A DNA stretch of 49,500 nucleotides. Origin: JAURFX01 sp038125265 (GTDB lineage: Bacteria > Pseudomonadota > Gammaproteobacteria > Steroidobacterales > Rariloculaceae). The notes under the pieces are model-generated. The model did no database searches. It saw only the letters and a program-made list of their open reading frames with translations, and was not told the DNA's origin. The position numbers and the translations under genes are program-made. The first letter of the stretch is position 1; each line of letters begins with the position of its first letter. The stretch covers positions 1 to 49,500 of the forward strand of contig JAYPDM010000008.1 of the NCBI GenBank assembly GCA_038125265.1, written 5' to 3'. Shown in pieces: positions 35,869 to 44,307 of the stretch.

Positions 35869-35924
35869 AGCGCTTATTATATGTATTATATCTCAGTTAT
35901 AAAGAGGATCTTCGGGTAAATAAA

Positions 35925-36299
35925 GTGTCGCAATTAATATTTGTCTTTTTAGGAAGTGCATTGGGTGGATTGCTAAGATACCTATTATCTCTATGGTTAA
36001 ATCCTTCAGAGGTAGTATCGATACCATGGGGCACTTTGGGGGCAAATACCATCGGTTGCTTTATCGCTGGCCTGGTTGCTGCACTCCTAGCCACAAAGGG
36101 GATGTCTGAAAATATGCGGTTATTTATAGTAATTGGCTTTTGCGGTGGCTTTACTACATTTTCAGCGTTTAGTCTTGAAACCATACAATTATTCAGAAAT
36201 GATCTCTATTGGGTAGCAACAAGCTATGTCACTATCTCATTATTGCTTGGGCTTTGTGCGATTGCAGTCGGATTTTTCATGGCGGATCGCATTTTTTAA
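35925..36299 (+). CDS. crcB: Fluoride exporter CrcB/Fluc
   Basis: Small four-helix membrane protein (124 residues) that forms a dual-topology dimeric fluoride channel. Motifs: GSALGGLLRYLLSL near residue 9, WGTLGANTIGCFIAG near 35 with the conserved Asn, and GFCGGFTTFSAFSLE near 71, whose Phe residues line the pore. The start is GTG, preceded by AGAGGA at about 18 bp. No fluoride riboswitch is visible in the 56-bp gap upstream. Confidence 0.95.
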   Translation: MSQLIFVFLGSALGGLLRYLLSLWLNPSEVVSIPWGTLGANTIGCFIAGLVAALLATKGMSENMRLFIVIGFCGGFTTFSAFSLETIQLFRNDLYWVATSYVTISLLLGLCAIAVGFFMADRIF

Positions 36300-36353
36300 A
36301 GTCTTAAATTAAATCCTATTGCATTCAACTGATTAATTTGAGATTCTAGAAAT

Positions 36354-36512
36354 ATGGAAAGATGTGAAAGACTTTATAAGTCATCAGTCGCAAGAAAGCA
36401 TCGCCATGAGATTCAAGATATCGTGTCTCATCGCACCGAGCTAGAACATCAAAAACTAAGAAGAGAAAAGCTTAAAAGGAAAAAAATAGCCGCTAAAAGA
36501 CTTTCAAGTTAG
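36354..36512 (+). CDS. Small basic protein of unknown function (52 aa)
   Basis: An uninterrupted ORF fills the space between crcB and the DUF962 gene and stops 1 bp before the latter's stop codon. The product is very basic and predicted helical, with HRHEIQDIVSHRTELEHQKL then a Lys/Arg-rich tail LRREKLKRKKIAAKRL. The tail recalls the C-terminus of YdcH/SlyX-like small coiled coils, but the match is too short to name. The ribosome-binding site is weak (GAG about 10 bp upstream). It could be a real small gene or chance; the tight fit between neighbours favours a gene. Confidence 0.4.
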   Translation: MERCERLYKSSVARKHRHEIQDIVSHRTELEHQKLRREKLKRKKIAAKRLSS

Positions 36513-36513
36513 T

Positions 36514-36825
36514 CTAGAGTATCTTGTGTCTGCCTAATAGGATTTCGTACACCATGACGAAATCACCAAAAAAACTATAGACTGGATATTTATAAGTTGC
36601 CGGTTGATTCCCCTCAAATAAGTAGTGAGAAATGACCGCAAATCCATACCCTGAAAGTAGCCCGTATAATAAATTTATCCACTCCCAAGAAGAAAATAAT
36701 CTAAAAGCAAAGTAAGACGCACCCAGCAACCCAATCAAATGAAATAATTTTGTGTATTGGTGAGAATGACCTGGCAGGTAATAACCCTCATAGAATTCTC
36801 TAAATGATTCATATTCATGGTTCAT
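36514..36825 (-). CDS. DUF962 / Mpo1-like membrane protein
   Basis: A 103-residue protein with the family pattern: FREFYEGYYLPGHSHQYTKL, then HLIGLLGASYF, a Trp-rich middle, and GYGFAVISHYLFEGNQPATY before FGDFVMVYEIL. His residues in GHSH, FHLIG and SHYLFEGN correspond to the iron ligands of yeast Mpo1, a 2-hydroxy fatty acid dioxygenase. The bacterial role is unknown. Two or three hydrophobic segments are present. It is convergent with the small basic ORF. Confidence 0.85.
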   Translation of the reverse strand: MNHEYESFREFYEGYYLPGHSHQYTKLFHLIGLLGASYFAFRLFSSWEWINLLYGLLSGYGFAVISHYLFEGNQPATYKYPVYSFFGDFVMVYEILLGRHKIL

Positions 36826-37018
36826 GACCCTAGAATACTATAATTATTCTCTCAGTGGGCTCTTAATTCTCGCTCTATTTCACTATATTTTGATATTTCT
36901 TGTTTACATCAGATACATTTTTTTATTAATAGAATCAATAGTTTAGAAATTTATTACTGATAATTCGTCATTTTTTAGTCTAATTTTGGGTTAATTTTTA
37001 GGTATTGAACGTTATAAT

Positions 37019-38386
37019 GTGCCCAAGTTATCCACAGAGGCCATTCTTATCAGAATCTTCTATCTCATCATTGCCTGCTTGGCAGTAACAACATGTGGTC
37101 AAAAGCCAACCCAATTTGAACAGATCAGTCACTTAGGTGAATTGAAAGCTGGTATCTTTTTATCGCCATCAAGATTCTATTTCGATGGCTCGGACTATAT
37201 CAATATTGATCAGCAGCATCTTATCGACTTTGCAGGTCATCTTGATATGGATATACAGATCATTACCGCTGATAGCTATGAGACCTTACATGAGCTTCTC
37301 GCTAATAATGAGGTAGATATTATCACTGGAAACATTACAAATTTAGGGCAATATGAAAATGAACTCTCCTACAGTCCTCCCTCTCACACAATCAGTCATA
37401 TCCTTGTTGGCAACCGATCGATAAGTCCGGAACAATTGACCGATGAAAACTTGAATATTGTCGTCTCGAGAGGATCTATAGCTGAGAATATTATTAATCA
37501 ACAAATAGAATTAAGATCTAAAGCTTCGGTGATTGATAGCTCAAATCCATATTTTTTGCTTAATCTTATCGAGGATCAAATCGCTGACTTTGTCATTCTC
37601 CCTAAAGAAACATTTGAAATTTTAAGGTTTAGCTTTCCGTCTGTGAAAACCTTTTTAGAATTTGAGAATTTATCACCTATTTCATGGGCTATGTCTAACT
37701 CAGATAGCAGTCTGTTTGATAAGGTCTCAGAGTTTTATCTTGACTATCATTTTGAAGCATCAGATAGAAATCTTTCATTGGATATTGCAACCCTAGAGAG
37801 CTTTAATTTCTTTGACTTAAGAGCCTTTAAAAGAGATTTTGAAAATCTCCTTCCTAGTTATCTTGATGCCTTCATACAAGCTGAAAATATCTATAATTTT
37901 GATTGGGAGCTACTTGCGGCGATTGCTTACCAAGAATCCAAATGGAATCAGGATGCTGTCTCTTTTACGGGAGTAAGAGGCCTGATGATGCTTACGCAAG
38001 ATACTGCTGATTTTGTATCGGTGAATGATATCAATGATCCTACGGATCAAATTTTAGGCGGTGCTCGCTATTTACGTGAGCTGGACGCAAAACTGCCTGA
38101 ACGAATTCAGGGTTCGGATCGCTTATGGCTTACCATAGCCTCATACAATCTTGGATTTGGCCATCTTGAGGATGCCAGAATACTCACAGAAATCAGGGGC
38201 GGCAATCCAGACGTATGGTCTGATGTCGAGAGTAATCTCTCTCGGCTCGAAGACGAGTATTGGATCGCCTATCTAAAGAGAGGCTATGCCAGGGGTAATG
38301 AGGCAAGTGATTACGTTAAAAATGTAAGGCGCTACTATGAGCTATTAAAGCTTATGAGCTTTAATGAGTACTTTGCCTCTAACTGA
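37019..38386 (+). CDS. mltF: Membrane-bound lytic murein transglycosylase F
   Basis: Two-domain periplasmic enzyme. An amino-acid-binding-protein-like domain (about residues 35-265) is followed by an SLT lytic transglycosylase domain (about 285-420). Glu306 in AAIAYQESKWNQDAVS is the catalytic acid. GVRGLMMLTQDTAD and SYNLGFGHLEDAR are SLT motifs. The N-terminus has a hydrophobic signal ending TTCG, close to but not a perfect lipobox. The start is GTG. A perfect TATAAT directly abuts the GTG (37013-37018), which would place transcription inside the gene, so it is probably not this gene's promoter. Confidence 0.94.
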   Translation: MPKLSTEAILIRIFYLIIACLAVTTCGQKPTQFEQISHLGELKAGIFLSPSRFYFDGSDYINIDQQHLIDFAGHLDMDIQIITADSYETLHELLANNEVDIITGNITNLGQYENELSYSPPSHTISHILVGNRSISPEQLTDENLNIVVSRGSIAENIINQQIELRSKASVIDSSNPYFLLNLIEDQIADFVILPKETFEILRFSFPSVKTFLEFENLSPISWAMSNSDSSLFDKVSEFYLDYHFEASDRNLSLDIATLESFNFFDLRAFKRDFENLLPSYLDAFIQAENIYNFDWELLAAIAYQESKWNQDAVSFTGVRGLMMLTQDTADFVSVNDINDPTDQILGGARYLRELDAKLPERIQGSDRLWLTIASYNLGFGHLEDARILTEIRGGNPDVWSDVESNLSRLEDEYWIAYLKRGYARGNEASDYVKNVRRYYELLKLMSFNEYFASN

Positions 38387-38830
38387 TTAACGCCTCTCTC
38401 TAAAAAAGTCTTTCAGTATTCGAGAGCAGTCCTCCTCCAATATGCCACCTATGACCTCATAGTTTTGGTGTTTCAACAAATGTTTGTTATCGGCTGAATT
38501 AAAAGTTCCCTCTTTATAGTCAGAGGCTCCATAAACCACGCGTTTGATCCTTGACTCAGCAATAGCGTTAGCACACATCAAACATGGCTCTAAGGTAACA
38601 AAAAGAATTAACTCATTGAGTCTGTAGTTTTTAATTAGTCTGCATGCCTCTCTAATTGCATTGATTTCTGCATGGGCTGTTGGGTCATGCCGCGAGATTA
38701 CTTGATTGTATGCAGAGGCTATCACCTTCCCGGTATCATCAATAATCACAGATCCTACAGGGACCTCACCACTCTCCTTAGCTTTTTTTGCCTGAGCGAT
38801 TGCTAGCAGCATGCTCTCTTGAGGTGTCAT
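38387..38830 (-). CDS. tadA: tRNA-specific adenosine deaminase
   Basis: Deaminates A34 to inosine in tRNA-Arg(ACG). The zinc site is HAEINAIREA (with the proton-shuttle Glu) and LEPCLMCANAI. GEVPVGSVIIDDTG near residue 21 is the family opening. The ORF could begin at 38872, but the ATG at 38830 has AAGG at a good distance and gives a normal 147-residue TadA, so I chose it. It abuts mltF end to end, and its start is 9 bp from the divergent GNAT start. Confidence 0.95.
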   Translation of the reverse strand: MTPQESMLLAIAQAKKAKESGEVPVGSVIIDDTGKVIASAYNQVISRHDPTAHAEINAIREACRLIKNYRLNELILFVTLEPCLMCANAIAESRIKRVVYGASDYKEGTFNSADNKHLLKHQNYEVIGGILEEDCSRILKDFFRERR

Positions 38831-38839
38831 AATTACCTT

Positions 38840-39286
38840 ATGAATAAAAATATTAATCCTGTATTTTCTCAACTAACCGACGAAAAGCAAATGAAGGAAT
38901 ATTTTGAATTTCGCTGGTTACAACTTAGGGCACCACTTGGCATGGGCCTTGAAACTACTAAAGATGATAAAGAAGATGAGGCTGAACACTTTGTTGCTAA
39001 ACTTGAAGAAAAGATTATTGCCTGCGCAAGGGTACAAGAGGTCCAGGCGAAAATATTTCAACTAAGATATATGGCTGTGGAGGAAGCATTTAGAAAACTT
39101 AATATCGGAAAAAGGCTTATCGAGCATATCGAAAATCATATAAAAGCAAAGGATGCTAAAACCCTCTTTCTCAATGCAAGGTACTACGCGATTCCTTTCT
39201 ACCTAAAAGTTGGCTTTAGGGAGCATGGCGAGCAGCATACCGAGATTGGCATGATCCACCAGAAAATGATTAAGGATTTTATCTAA
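38840..39286 (+). CDS. GNAT family N-acetyltransferase
   Basis: About 148 residues. The acetyl-CoA-binding segment is LRYMAVEEAFRKLNIGKRLIEH, with R/K-x-x-x-G-K-R as a variant of the Q/R-x-x-G-x-G/A loop. The later FYLKVGFREHGEQ is the usual GNAT C-terminal strand. The N-terminus (EFRWLQLRAPLGM) resembles the ElaA/YjcF-like group of thiol-linked or unknown acetyltransferases. Substrate unknown. A TTG start at 38819 is possible; ATG at 38840 is preferred. Confidence 0.82.
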   Translation: MNKNINPVFSQLTDEKQMKEYFEFRWLQLRAPLGMGLETTKDDKEDEAEHFVAKLEEKIIACARVQEVQAKIFQLRYMAVEEAFRKLNIGKRLIEHIENHIKAKDAKTLFLNARYYAIPFYLKVGFREHGEQHTEIGMIHQKMIKDFI

Positions 39287-39732
39287 AACGTTTCTAGCGT
39301 TAATACTGCATCGCAGTACTCGCCATCATAAGTTCCGATCCAAATATCATAGATACCGTTAGGCGCATTAGTAAATCTAATTTTTGGATCTAGGGAACCG
39401 TTACTGTCGTCATCATGAAACCAATTGCCGGCTGGGCCATTAACAAGAAGAACAGAATCACAATCACTATCTACTCTCATTTCAAGCTCTCTAACTGGCT
39501 TAAGTTGTTCGAAATCAAGCTCAAAGTCTGGGCTGTAGGCAACCCAGCCTGTTCCAGGAAGATCATAACAATTACTTAAATTCTCACCACCTCCGGCAAT
39601 CACATCATGCCTTTTAGGCGCATAAAGCTCTTGCGAGTCATAAATTAAGCTTGTTCCGGAGGCGCCAATGGATGGGCAAGACCAAAGGGCAAAGCTTGAA
39701 AAAAATAACAAAGTGGCAATCAGATGTTTCAT
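39283..39732 (-). CDS. Secreted beta-sandwich protein (PPC-like fold)
   Basis: A 149-residue protein with an N-terminal export signal (HLIATLLFFSSFALWSC). The mature part has two Cys pairs by position. It ends in a pattern typical of pre-peptidase C-terminal-like domains: CDSVLLVNGPAGNWFHDDD, DPKIRFTNAPNGIYDIWIG, then CDAVLTLETF. I infer a small secreted beta-sandwich of unknown function. A clear AAGGAG precedes the ATG. It overlaps the GNAT gene tail to tail by 4 bp and stands alone on the minus strand. Confidence 0.65.
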   Translation of the reverse strand: MKHLIATLLFFSSFALWSCPSIGASGTSLIYDSQELYAPKRHDVIAGGGENLSNCYDLPGTGWVAYSPDFELDFEQLKPVRELEMRVDSDCDSVLLVNGPAGNWFHDDDSNGSLDPKIRFTNAPNGIYDIWIGTYDGEYCDAVLTLETF

Positions 39733-39789
39733 AATTAATTCTCCTTAAATAGAAGTTAACATAACGCTATTTCACTTCCAAGTAATTGA

Positions 39790-40446
39790 TTAAATTAAAT
39801 AAATAATTTCGCTGCTATCCCATAGCGGATACTTTTGCATGGCTAAGCTAAACAGATTGGAAGTGATTAAGAACTCTAACCTTTTTTGGATAAAATCCAG
39901 ATCTAGGGCATCAAACCAATCCGGCTCTGGCATTCTGAACTGCCTGATGAGCGTTAAGAACGCAAAATCATAAAAATTAAGCTCCCCTTCACTGCCTATA
40001 GTGCCCCAAGATACCTCTAATTTTTTTAGCATATCAAGACATGCATCACGATGATCATAAGGACTGGTATTCTGATATCGATTCGGATACTTGTACCTAT
40101 CCAAGTGATATTTAAAATCAGTATCGATTTTGCTAATCCATAACTCCAGCTCATCATTGGTTTTATAATTCTGGTCAAAGGACCACCTCATAATATCGAT
40201 ACTCTCATCTAGAACGTTACCGTCATTTAAAATAAGAACAGGAACAGTGCCCTTGCTTGACCTTTTGATCATATCCAAGGGTTTATCTGAGAGCTTTATC
40301 TCCCTAACCTCGCATTGTCTTTGATTAAGGCAAAGTGCCAATCTCGCTCTAATGGCAAAGGGGCATCTCCTGAAGGTATAGAGAACAGGATACTTATCCA
40401 ACTTGACGGGCCTTATTGAGTTCAAGCTGTTTCTGTCTCTCGGCAA
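39790..40446 (-). CDS. Glutathione S-transferase-like protein
   Basis: Thioredoxin-fold N-terminus YPVLYTFRRCPFAIRARLAL with a CPFA active-site-like motif, cis-Pro region GTVPVLILNDGNVLDESIDI near 65, and a helical C-terminal domain. The substrate is not predictable. The printed ATG overlaps trhO by 53 bp. A TTG at 40401 (immediately before DKYPVLY) would give an 8-bp overlap and the length expected from relatives, so the true start is uncertain. It is co-directional with trhO. Confidence 0.82.
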   Translation of the reverse strand: MPRDRNSLNSIRPVKLDKYPVLYTFRRCPFAIRARLALCLNQRQCEVREIKLSDKPLDMIKRSSKGTVPVLILNDGNVLDESIDIMRWSFDQNYKTNDELELWISKIDTDFKYHLDRYKYPNRYQNTSPYDHRDACLDMLKKLEVSWGTIGSEGELNFYDFAFLTLIRQFRMPEPDWFDALDLDFIQKRLEFLITSNLFSLAMQKYPLWDSSEIIYLI

Positions 40447-41281
40447 ATCTGGCTTTACTCTCAGGGGTAGTTTTGTGTATACAGTTAGGGCAGCTCACCC
40501 CTTTGACATAGTCCTCTGAATCGATGTCACTTCGCGTGATTGGTGATCTGCAGGCGTGACACATCTGATATCGCCCTTTATTTAGATGCTCATCGACAGC
40601 CACCCTTTCGTCAAAAACAAAACATTCCCCCTCCCAGCTCGAAGATGACTCCTGTTCCTCTAGAAACTTTAATATCCCGCCCTCTAATTGATAAACTTCT
40701 TTGTACCCATTTTTAATCATGTATGAGGATGCCTTCTCGCAACGGATGCCTCCGGTACAGAACATGGCAATTTTTTTGCCTTCGAGTTTGAGTTTATTTG
40801 CTTCAATCCAATCAGGGAAATCTCTAAAGGAATTAGTCTCGGGGTTGATGGCTCCTCTAAAGCTTCCGATCGAGAACTCATACTCATTTCTAGTATCGAT
40901 GAGTACCGTGTTTTCTTCTTGGATAAGCTTTTCCCAATCTTGCGGTCTGACAAATTTTCCCGTGGAATTTTTAACATCTAAAGAGCCTTTGCCCAATGTG
41001 ACGATCTCCTTCTTAATCCTCACCTTAAAACGCTTAAAGGCATGATCCATGGTCTCTGCTTCTTTCACTACGGGTATGCTAACACCCTCTATAGTTCTTA
41101 GTTTTTCAATAAAAGTAGTGATTTCAACTTCTGGCCCAGTGATGGTTGCATTGATACCTTCTTCGGCAATTAATACGGTACCAAAAATATTGCCAGAACC
41201 TCTCGCCTCCTCAATTAAAAGCTTTATTCGCTTTAAATCTTGTAACGGAGCGAACTCATAAAAGGACAAAACTTTTAACAT
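40394..41281 (-). CDS. trhO: tRNA uridine(34) hydroxylase (rhodanese family, YceA)
   Basis: Forms 5-hydroxyuridine at position 34 of tRNAs, the first oxygen-dependent step to cmo5U/mo5U. An N-terminal acylphosphatase-like domain (about 1-95, with EEGINATITGP) is followed by a rhodanese domain with the active-site Cys in AMFCTGGIRCEKAS, near residue 175. A C-terminal Cys-rich zinc-like segment reads CHACRSPI and CPNCIHKT. Length 295. It abuts the peptidase upstream (one shared base) and overlaps the GST-like gene downstream. Confidence 0.94.
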   Translation of the reverse strand: MLKVLSFYEFAPLQDLKRIKLLIEEARGSGNIFGTVLIAEEGINATITGPEVEITTFIEKLRTIEGVSIPVVKEAETMDHAFKRFKVRIKKEIVTLGKGSLDVKNSTGKFVRPQDWEKLIQEENTVLIDTRNEYEFSIGSFRGAINPETNSFRDFPDWIEANKLKLEGKKIAMFCTGGIRCEKASSYMIKNGYKEVYQLEGGILKFLEEQESSSSWEGECFVFDERVAVDEHLNKGRYQMCHACRSPITRSDIDSEDYVKGVSCPNCIHKTTPESKARFAERQKQLELNKARQVG

Positions 41282-42588
41282 TAATCGCTCTGCATTAGGT
41301 CTAATAAAGCTATCACCGTGGATTCTACACCGAGAGTAATAGAACTCTCCGGATCAACTTGAAATAAGGCGGAGTGATGTGGCGCAATGGTTCTCAGGCC
41401 TTGTGCTTGCTCGTCGATCCATGCCTGCGGTGTACCGCCAACCTTAAAATAGGTACTTGGGATATAAGGGTCAAGAGTAAACAACGAGAAGTCCTCTGCC
41501 TTCATATCAAGTCTTTCTTCTGGATAAAAGATACCAGGACCAAAGTGCTCTGCCCATCGTGCCATGAGACGATCAGTAAGTGGTCGATCATTAATCGTTG
41601 GGGGAACGGACTCATTTGAAATAATTACCTCGGGCAATAAATGCTCGGGCAATCCGGCAGCACGCCCAAGATTTATAGCGATACGCTCAATACCCTCAAG
41701 AAGCGTTGCTCTGGTCTCAAAGCTATCATTTCTGACAGTAAGCTGGAGCCTTGCCTCGTCTGGGATAATATTATGTTTAGTTCCGCCATGAAAACTGCCA
41801 ACAGTAATCACTCCGGATTCTCGGGGTGCAAGATCTCGACTAATAATGCTTTGTAAAGCAATCACGATTTGACTCCCGAGTACAATAGGATCAATCCCCT
41901 GGTGCGGTGTAGCACCGTGGGAGCCAATACCATGGACTATAATGTCAATCGTGTCTGCACCACTATAGGGTGAGGCGTTTGTCACGAATAATTGCCCTGA
42001 AGGAGTCTCAGCAGAGACATGCAGGGCCAAGGCGTAGTCGGGAACTCCATAATCATCCCAAATGTTTTCAGCCATCATATTTCTCGCACCCAGAACCCTT
42101 TCTTCAGCAGGTTGGCCAAGCAGCATAAGCGTACCTTGCCATTGATCTCTGTTTGCGCTCATGAATGATGCGGTGCCTATTAAGCTGCTCATGTGAATGT
42201 CATGTCCACAGGCATGCATGACAAATACCTCATTACCATCAGGGTCTATCTGCTTATTCGTCGATGCATAAGAGAGCCCGGTAGCCTCTTGTATAGGGAG
42301 GCCATCCATATCGGCCCTGACCATAACCATCGGTCCGGTGCCATTTTCTAAGATAGCAATCAATCCCGTTCCTCCGATTCCCTCTGCTACATCGAAACCT
42401 CTTTCCCGGAGCTCCTCAGCGAGCCTAGCTGAGGTACGATGCTCCATCAAAGATAGCTCGGCATTGCTATGGAAGAATTCAAATGTATCGGTCAGCTCTG
42501 ATTGATATATTTCATGTATCTGATTACTCAAATTTTGGGCATGCAAGCCAAAGGACATAAAACAAAGAATTAAAAATACTAGTCTCAT
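41281..42588 (-). CDS. Secreted M20D amidohydrolase/peptidase
   Basis: Zinc or manganese amidohydrolase of the IAA-amino-acid hydrolase/hippurate hydrolase type. A signal peptide (VFLILCFMSFGLHAQ) indicates export. Metal ligands are His125, Cys127, His129 and Asp130 in HACGHDIHM, with GQPAEERVLGARNM following. The family opening EFFHSNAELSLMEHRTS is also present. The substrate cannot be told, but family members split N-acyl amino acids or remove amide side groups. Length is 435 residues. The gene precedes trhO with one base of overlap. Confidence 0.93.
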   Translation of the reverse strand: MRLVFLILCFMSFGLHAQNLSNQIHEIYQSELTDTFEFFHSNAELSLMEHRTSARLAEELRERGFDVAEGIGGTGLIAILENGTGPMVMVRADMDGLPIQEATGLSYASTNKQIDPDGNEVFVMHACGHDIHMSSLIGTASFMSANRDQWQGTLMLLGQPAEERVLGARNMMAENIWDDYGVPDYALALHVSAETPSGQLFVTNASPYSGADTIDIIVHGIGSHGATPHQGIDPIVLGSQIVIALQSIISRDLAPRESGVITVGSFHGGTKHNIIPDEARLQLTVRNDSFETRATLLEGIERIAINLGRAAGLPEHLLPEVIISNESVPPTINDRPLTDRLMARWAEHFGPGIFYPEERLDMKAEDFSLFTLDPYIPSTYFKVGGTPQAWIDEQAQGLRTIAPHHSALFQVDPESSITLGVESTVIALLDLMQSD

Positions 42589-42617
42589 AATTTCACCCCT
42601 ATTTTGGAGACATTATA

Positions 42618-42884
42618 TCAACTTAACTTGAAAAATTTTTTACCAAGAGGGCTAATGGGGTCCTGTGGCACTGCCTTATGATTGGTCAGTTGCTCAACTT
42701 TTTTTATGAGATAGGTAGCAATTCCCTTCCTTCTAAAGGGCGAGCTGACAAATATATACTCAACCTCAGCAATTTCGTTATAACGTACAAATGCGATTGT
42801 GGTATTTGCATTCTTGAGGATGATAATCTCACTCTCAATGATCTCCTCATAATCAATGCCTAGATTAAGATTTTGTTCGATCAA
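42618..42884 (-). CDS. Small GNAT-like acetyltransferase
   Basis: 88 residues. The core AEVEYIFVSSPFRRKGIATYLIKKVEQL carries the acetyl-CoA loop RRKGIA and the preceding strand. The flanking regions are too short for a full GNAT fold of about 140 residues, so this is either a minimal family member or a fragment. The reading frame is intact and overlaps the membrane protein upstream by 20 bp, which argues for an expressed gene. Confidence 0.65.
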   Translation of the reverse strand: MIEQNLNLGIDYEEIIESEIIILKNANTTIAFVRYNEIAEVEYIFVSSPFRRKGIATYLIKKVEQLTNHKAVPQDPISPLGKKFFKLS

Positions 42885-43545
42885 GAATTAAAAAGGGTGC
42901 GTAGGTTATAAAAAACACAGCAATGACCAGTGGAACCAGGATCAATAAGTGTATCGGCGGGTCAGGGAAAAAATCCAGTACCGTCGCTACCTGAGGCTTT
43001 CGATTTAAATACCAAAAATTTGATCCAAGCATTAAATTGATGACATAGATAAAGACAGCGCTGACAGCAGTCAGAGAAGTCACCAAAATATAATCTCTAA
43101 AAAAAGGCCTCACTTTAAGGCAACTTAGACCAAAGACAATACCTAAAATAGTCATCGCATGTCCATAGAAAAATGGTACATAGAGCCCATCGGGGAAGCC
43201 CAGCGATAGATCGGGTGTGATCATGGCTATCAGTGCACCCCCGCTCCCCCAAAAGAAAGCAATATTAAAGAACAAGGGCTTCCTGTAAATGAGATAAATA
43301 GCAATGCTAGTCGCAGAAAGATCACACATATGCAAAGGTAAGGACTCATACCATGCTAAACCGAAGGAAAACGCATGAAAAACCTGCATGACCTCATGCA
43401 CCAATAAAAGAACACCAATGGATACCGCGAAAATATGTTTTTCTTCAGCAGACTTCTTAGAGGCGATATAGGGAACCAACCCAATGATTAAAAAACTTAT
43501 AATCAGAGTAATTAGGTGCTGAGTTCCAAATAAAACAAACGGCAT
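42865..43545 (-). CDS. TIGR02206 (YwaF-type) integral membrane protein, copy 2
   Basis: 226 residues with about six or seven membrane helices. Motifs shared with its paralog at 44308-44994 are PFVLF at the start, IGVLLLVHEVMQVFHAFSFGL, SLPLHMCDLS near 70, FFYGHAMTILG, and NFWYLNRKP with FPDPPIHLL near the end. These place it in the TIGR02206 family of membrane proteins of unknown function. It overlaps the small GNAT gene and lies 3 bp after the barrel protein gene. Confidence 0.85.
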   Translation of the reverse strand: MPFVLFGTQHLITLIISFLIIGLVPYIASKKSAEEKHIFAVSIGVLLLVHEVMQVFHAFSFGLAWYESLPLHMCDLSATSIAIYLIYRKPLFFNIAFFWGSGGALIAMITPDLSLGFPDGLYVPFFYGHAMTILGIVFGLSCLKVRPFFRDYILVTSLTAVSAVFIYVINLMLGSNFWYLNRKPQVATVLDFFPDPPIHLLILVPLVIAVFFITYAPFLILDRTKS

Positions 43546-43548
43546 AGA

Positions 43549-44295
43549 TTAGTTTATAAAGTTATATCTGAACATTGTAATAAGGCTTTGATCCTTTTTA
43601 AATGCATTATCGGGGGGGTCCTCATCGTAGGCATGACTGAATTCTATGGCAACGGTAAATCGTTCCGATATATCAAAGTCCAAGCCCATGACAAATGATG
43701 ACTTGTAATCCTGAGTGTAATCATTGATCGACGGTTGGAAGAAAAAACTGTAATTCAGTGAAGTGATGTCATTCAAATGATGTGCATTCCTCAGGTAAAA
43801 GTTTGCCCTATTGGTATTTTTATTTACGCCTAAAATGCTATTTTCTTCCTCCATAAATAGGGAGGAACCAAATCTTAATTCGTCTGTCAGCGCCAATCGA
43901 AAGCCAAGCCCGGCGAGATAGCGATTTTGATACCTCTGAAAGGGATTCTCAGATCTTTGAATGAAAACCTCCAGATCCATATTTTCTAGCGTGATTGGGA
44001 AGGTGCCTCTCAAATGAAGAAAGGACATCTCATCTTCAACTGTCTCCCTTCGCATGCGCTTGGACTGGTTAGCGACAATTAAGAATTGCCTTGCTTGACT
44101 GTTTATATTTAGGTCAAGAGATAGCAAATAGCTCTCTCTTTCCTCATTGCCTGAGCTTTGCGAATAGGAGAAAGATGATGAGAGAAATGTTCCAATTTCA
44201 CCATCACGTCTTAGGTTTTCTATGTTAATAATGGCCTGCGACCAAAGAGGGCCCAAAGTAAAAAATAAGCTAAGGAAAATAAAGAATCTAATCAT
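43549..44295 (-). CDS. Probable outer-membrane beta-barrel (DUF481-like)
   Basis: 248 residues with a cleavable signal peptide (FFIFLSLFFTLGPLWSQA). Alternating amphipathic strands such as GTFLSSSFSYSQSSGNEERESYLLSL (residues about 36-61), YLAGLGFRLALTDELRFGSSL and FVMGLDFDISERFTVAIEF end in an aromatic-Asn C-terminus (MFRYNFIN). The QSSGNEE opening recalls DUF481, salt-induced outer-membrane proteins. It lies between two paralogous membrane proteins with spacing of 3 and 12 bp. Function unknown. Confidence 0.65.
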   Translation of the reverse strand: MIRFFIFLSLFFTLGPLWSQAIINIENLRRDGEIGTFLSSSFSYSQSSGNEERESYLLSLDLNINSQARQFLIVANQSKRMRRETVEDEMSFLHLRGTFPITLENMDLEVFIQRSENPFQRYQNRYLAGLGFRLALTDELRFGSSLFMEEENSILGVNKNTNRANFYLRNAHHLNDITSLNYSFFFQPSINDYTQDYKSSFVMGLDFDISERFTVAIEFSHAYDEDPPDNAFKKDQSLITMFRYNFIN

Positions 44296-44307
44296 GGATA
44301 CCTGAGC

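Noticed and set aside
35869..35924. Fluoride riboswitch before crcB
   Set aside because: The 56-bp gap lacks the conserved pseudoknot-forming words of that class and is probably too short.
37013..37018. TATAAT directly before the GTG of mltF as its promoter
   Set aside because: Transcription would start inside the coding region, and no fitting -35 lies 16-18 bp upstream. It is probably chance in AT-rich DNA.
37028..37036. Perfect DnaA box TTATCCACA (another at 24183-24191) as a sign of a replication origin
   Set aside because: Both are isolated and lie inside coding sequence (mltF and ribH), with no box cluster, AT-rich unwinding region or dnaA/dnaN nearby.
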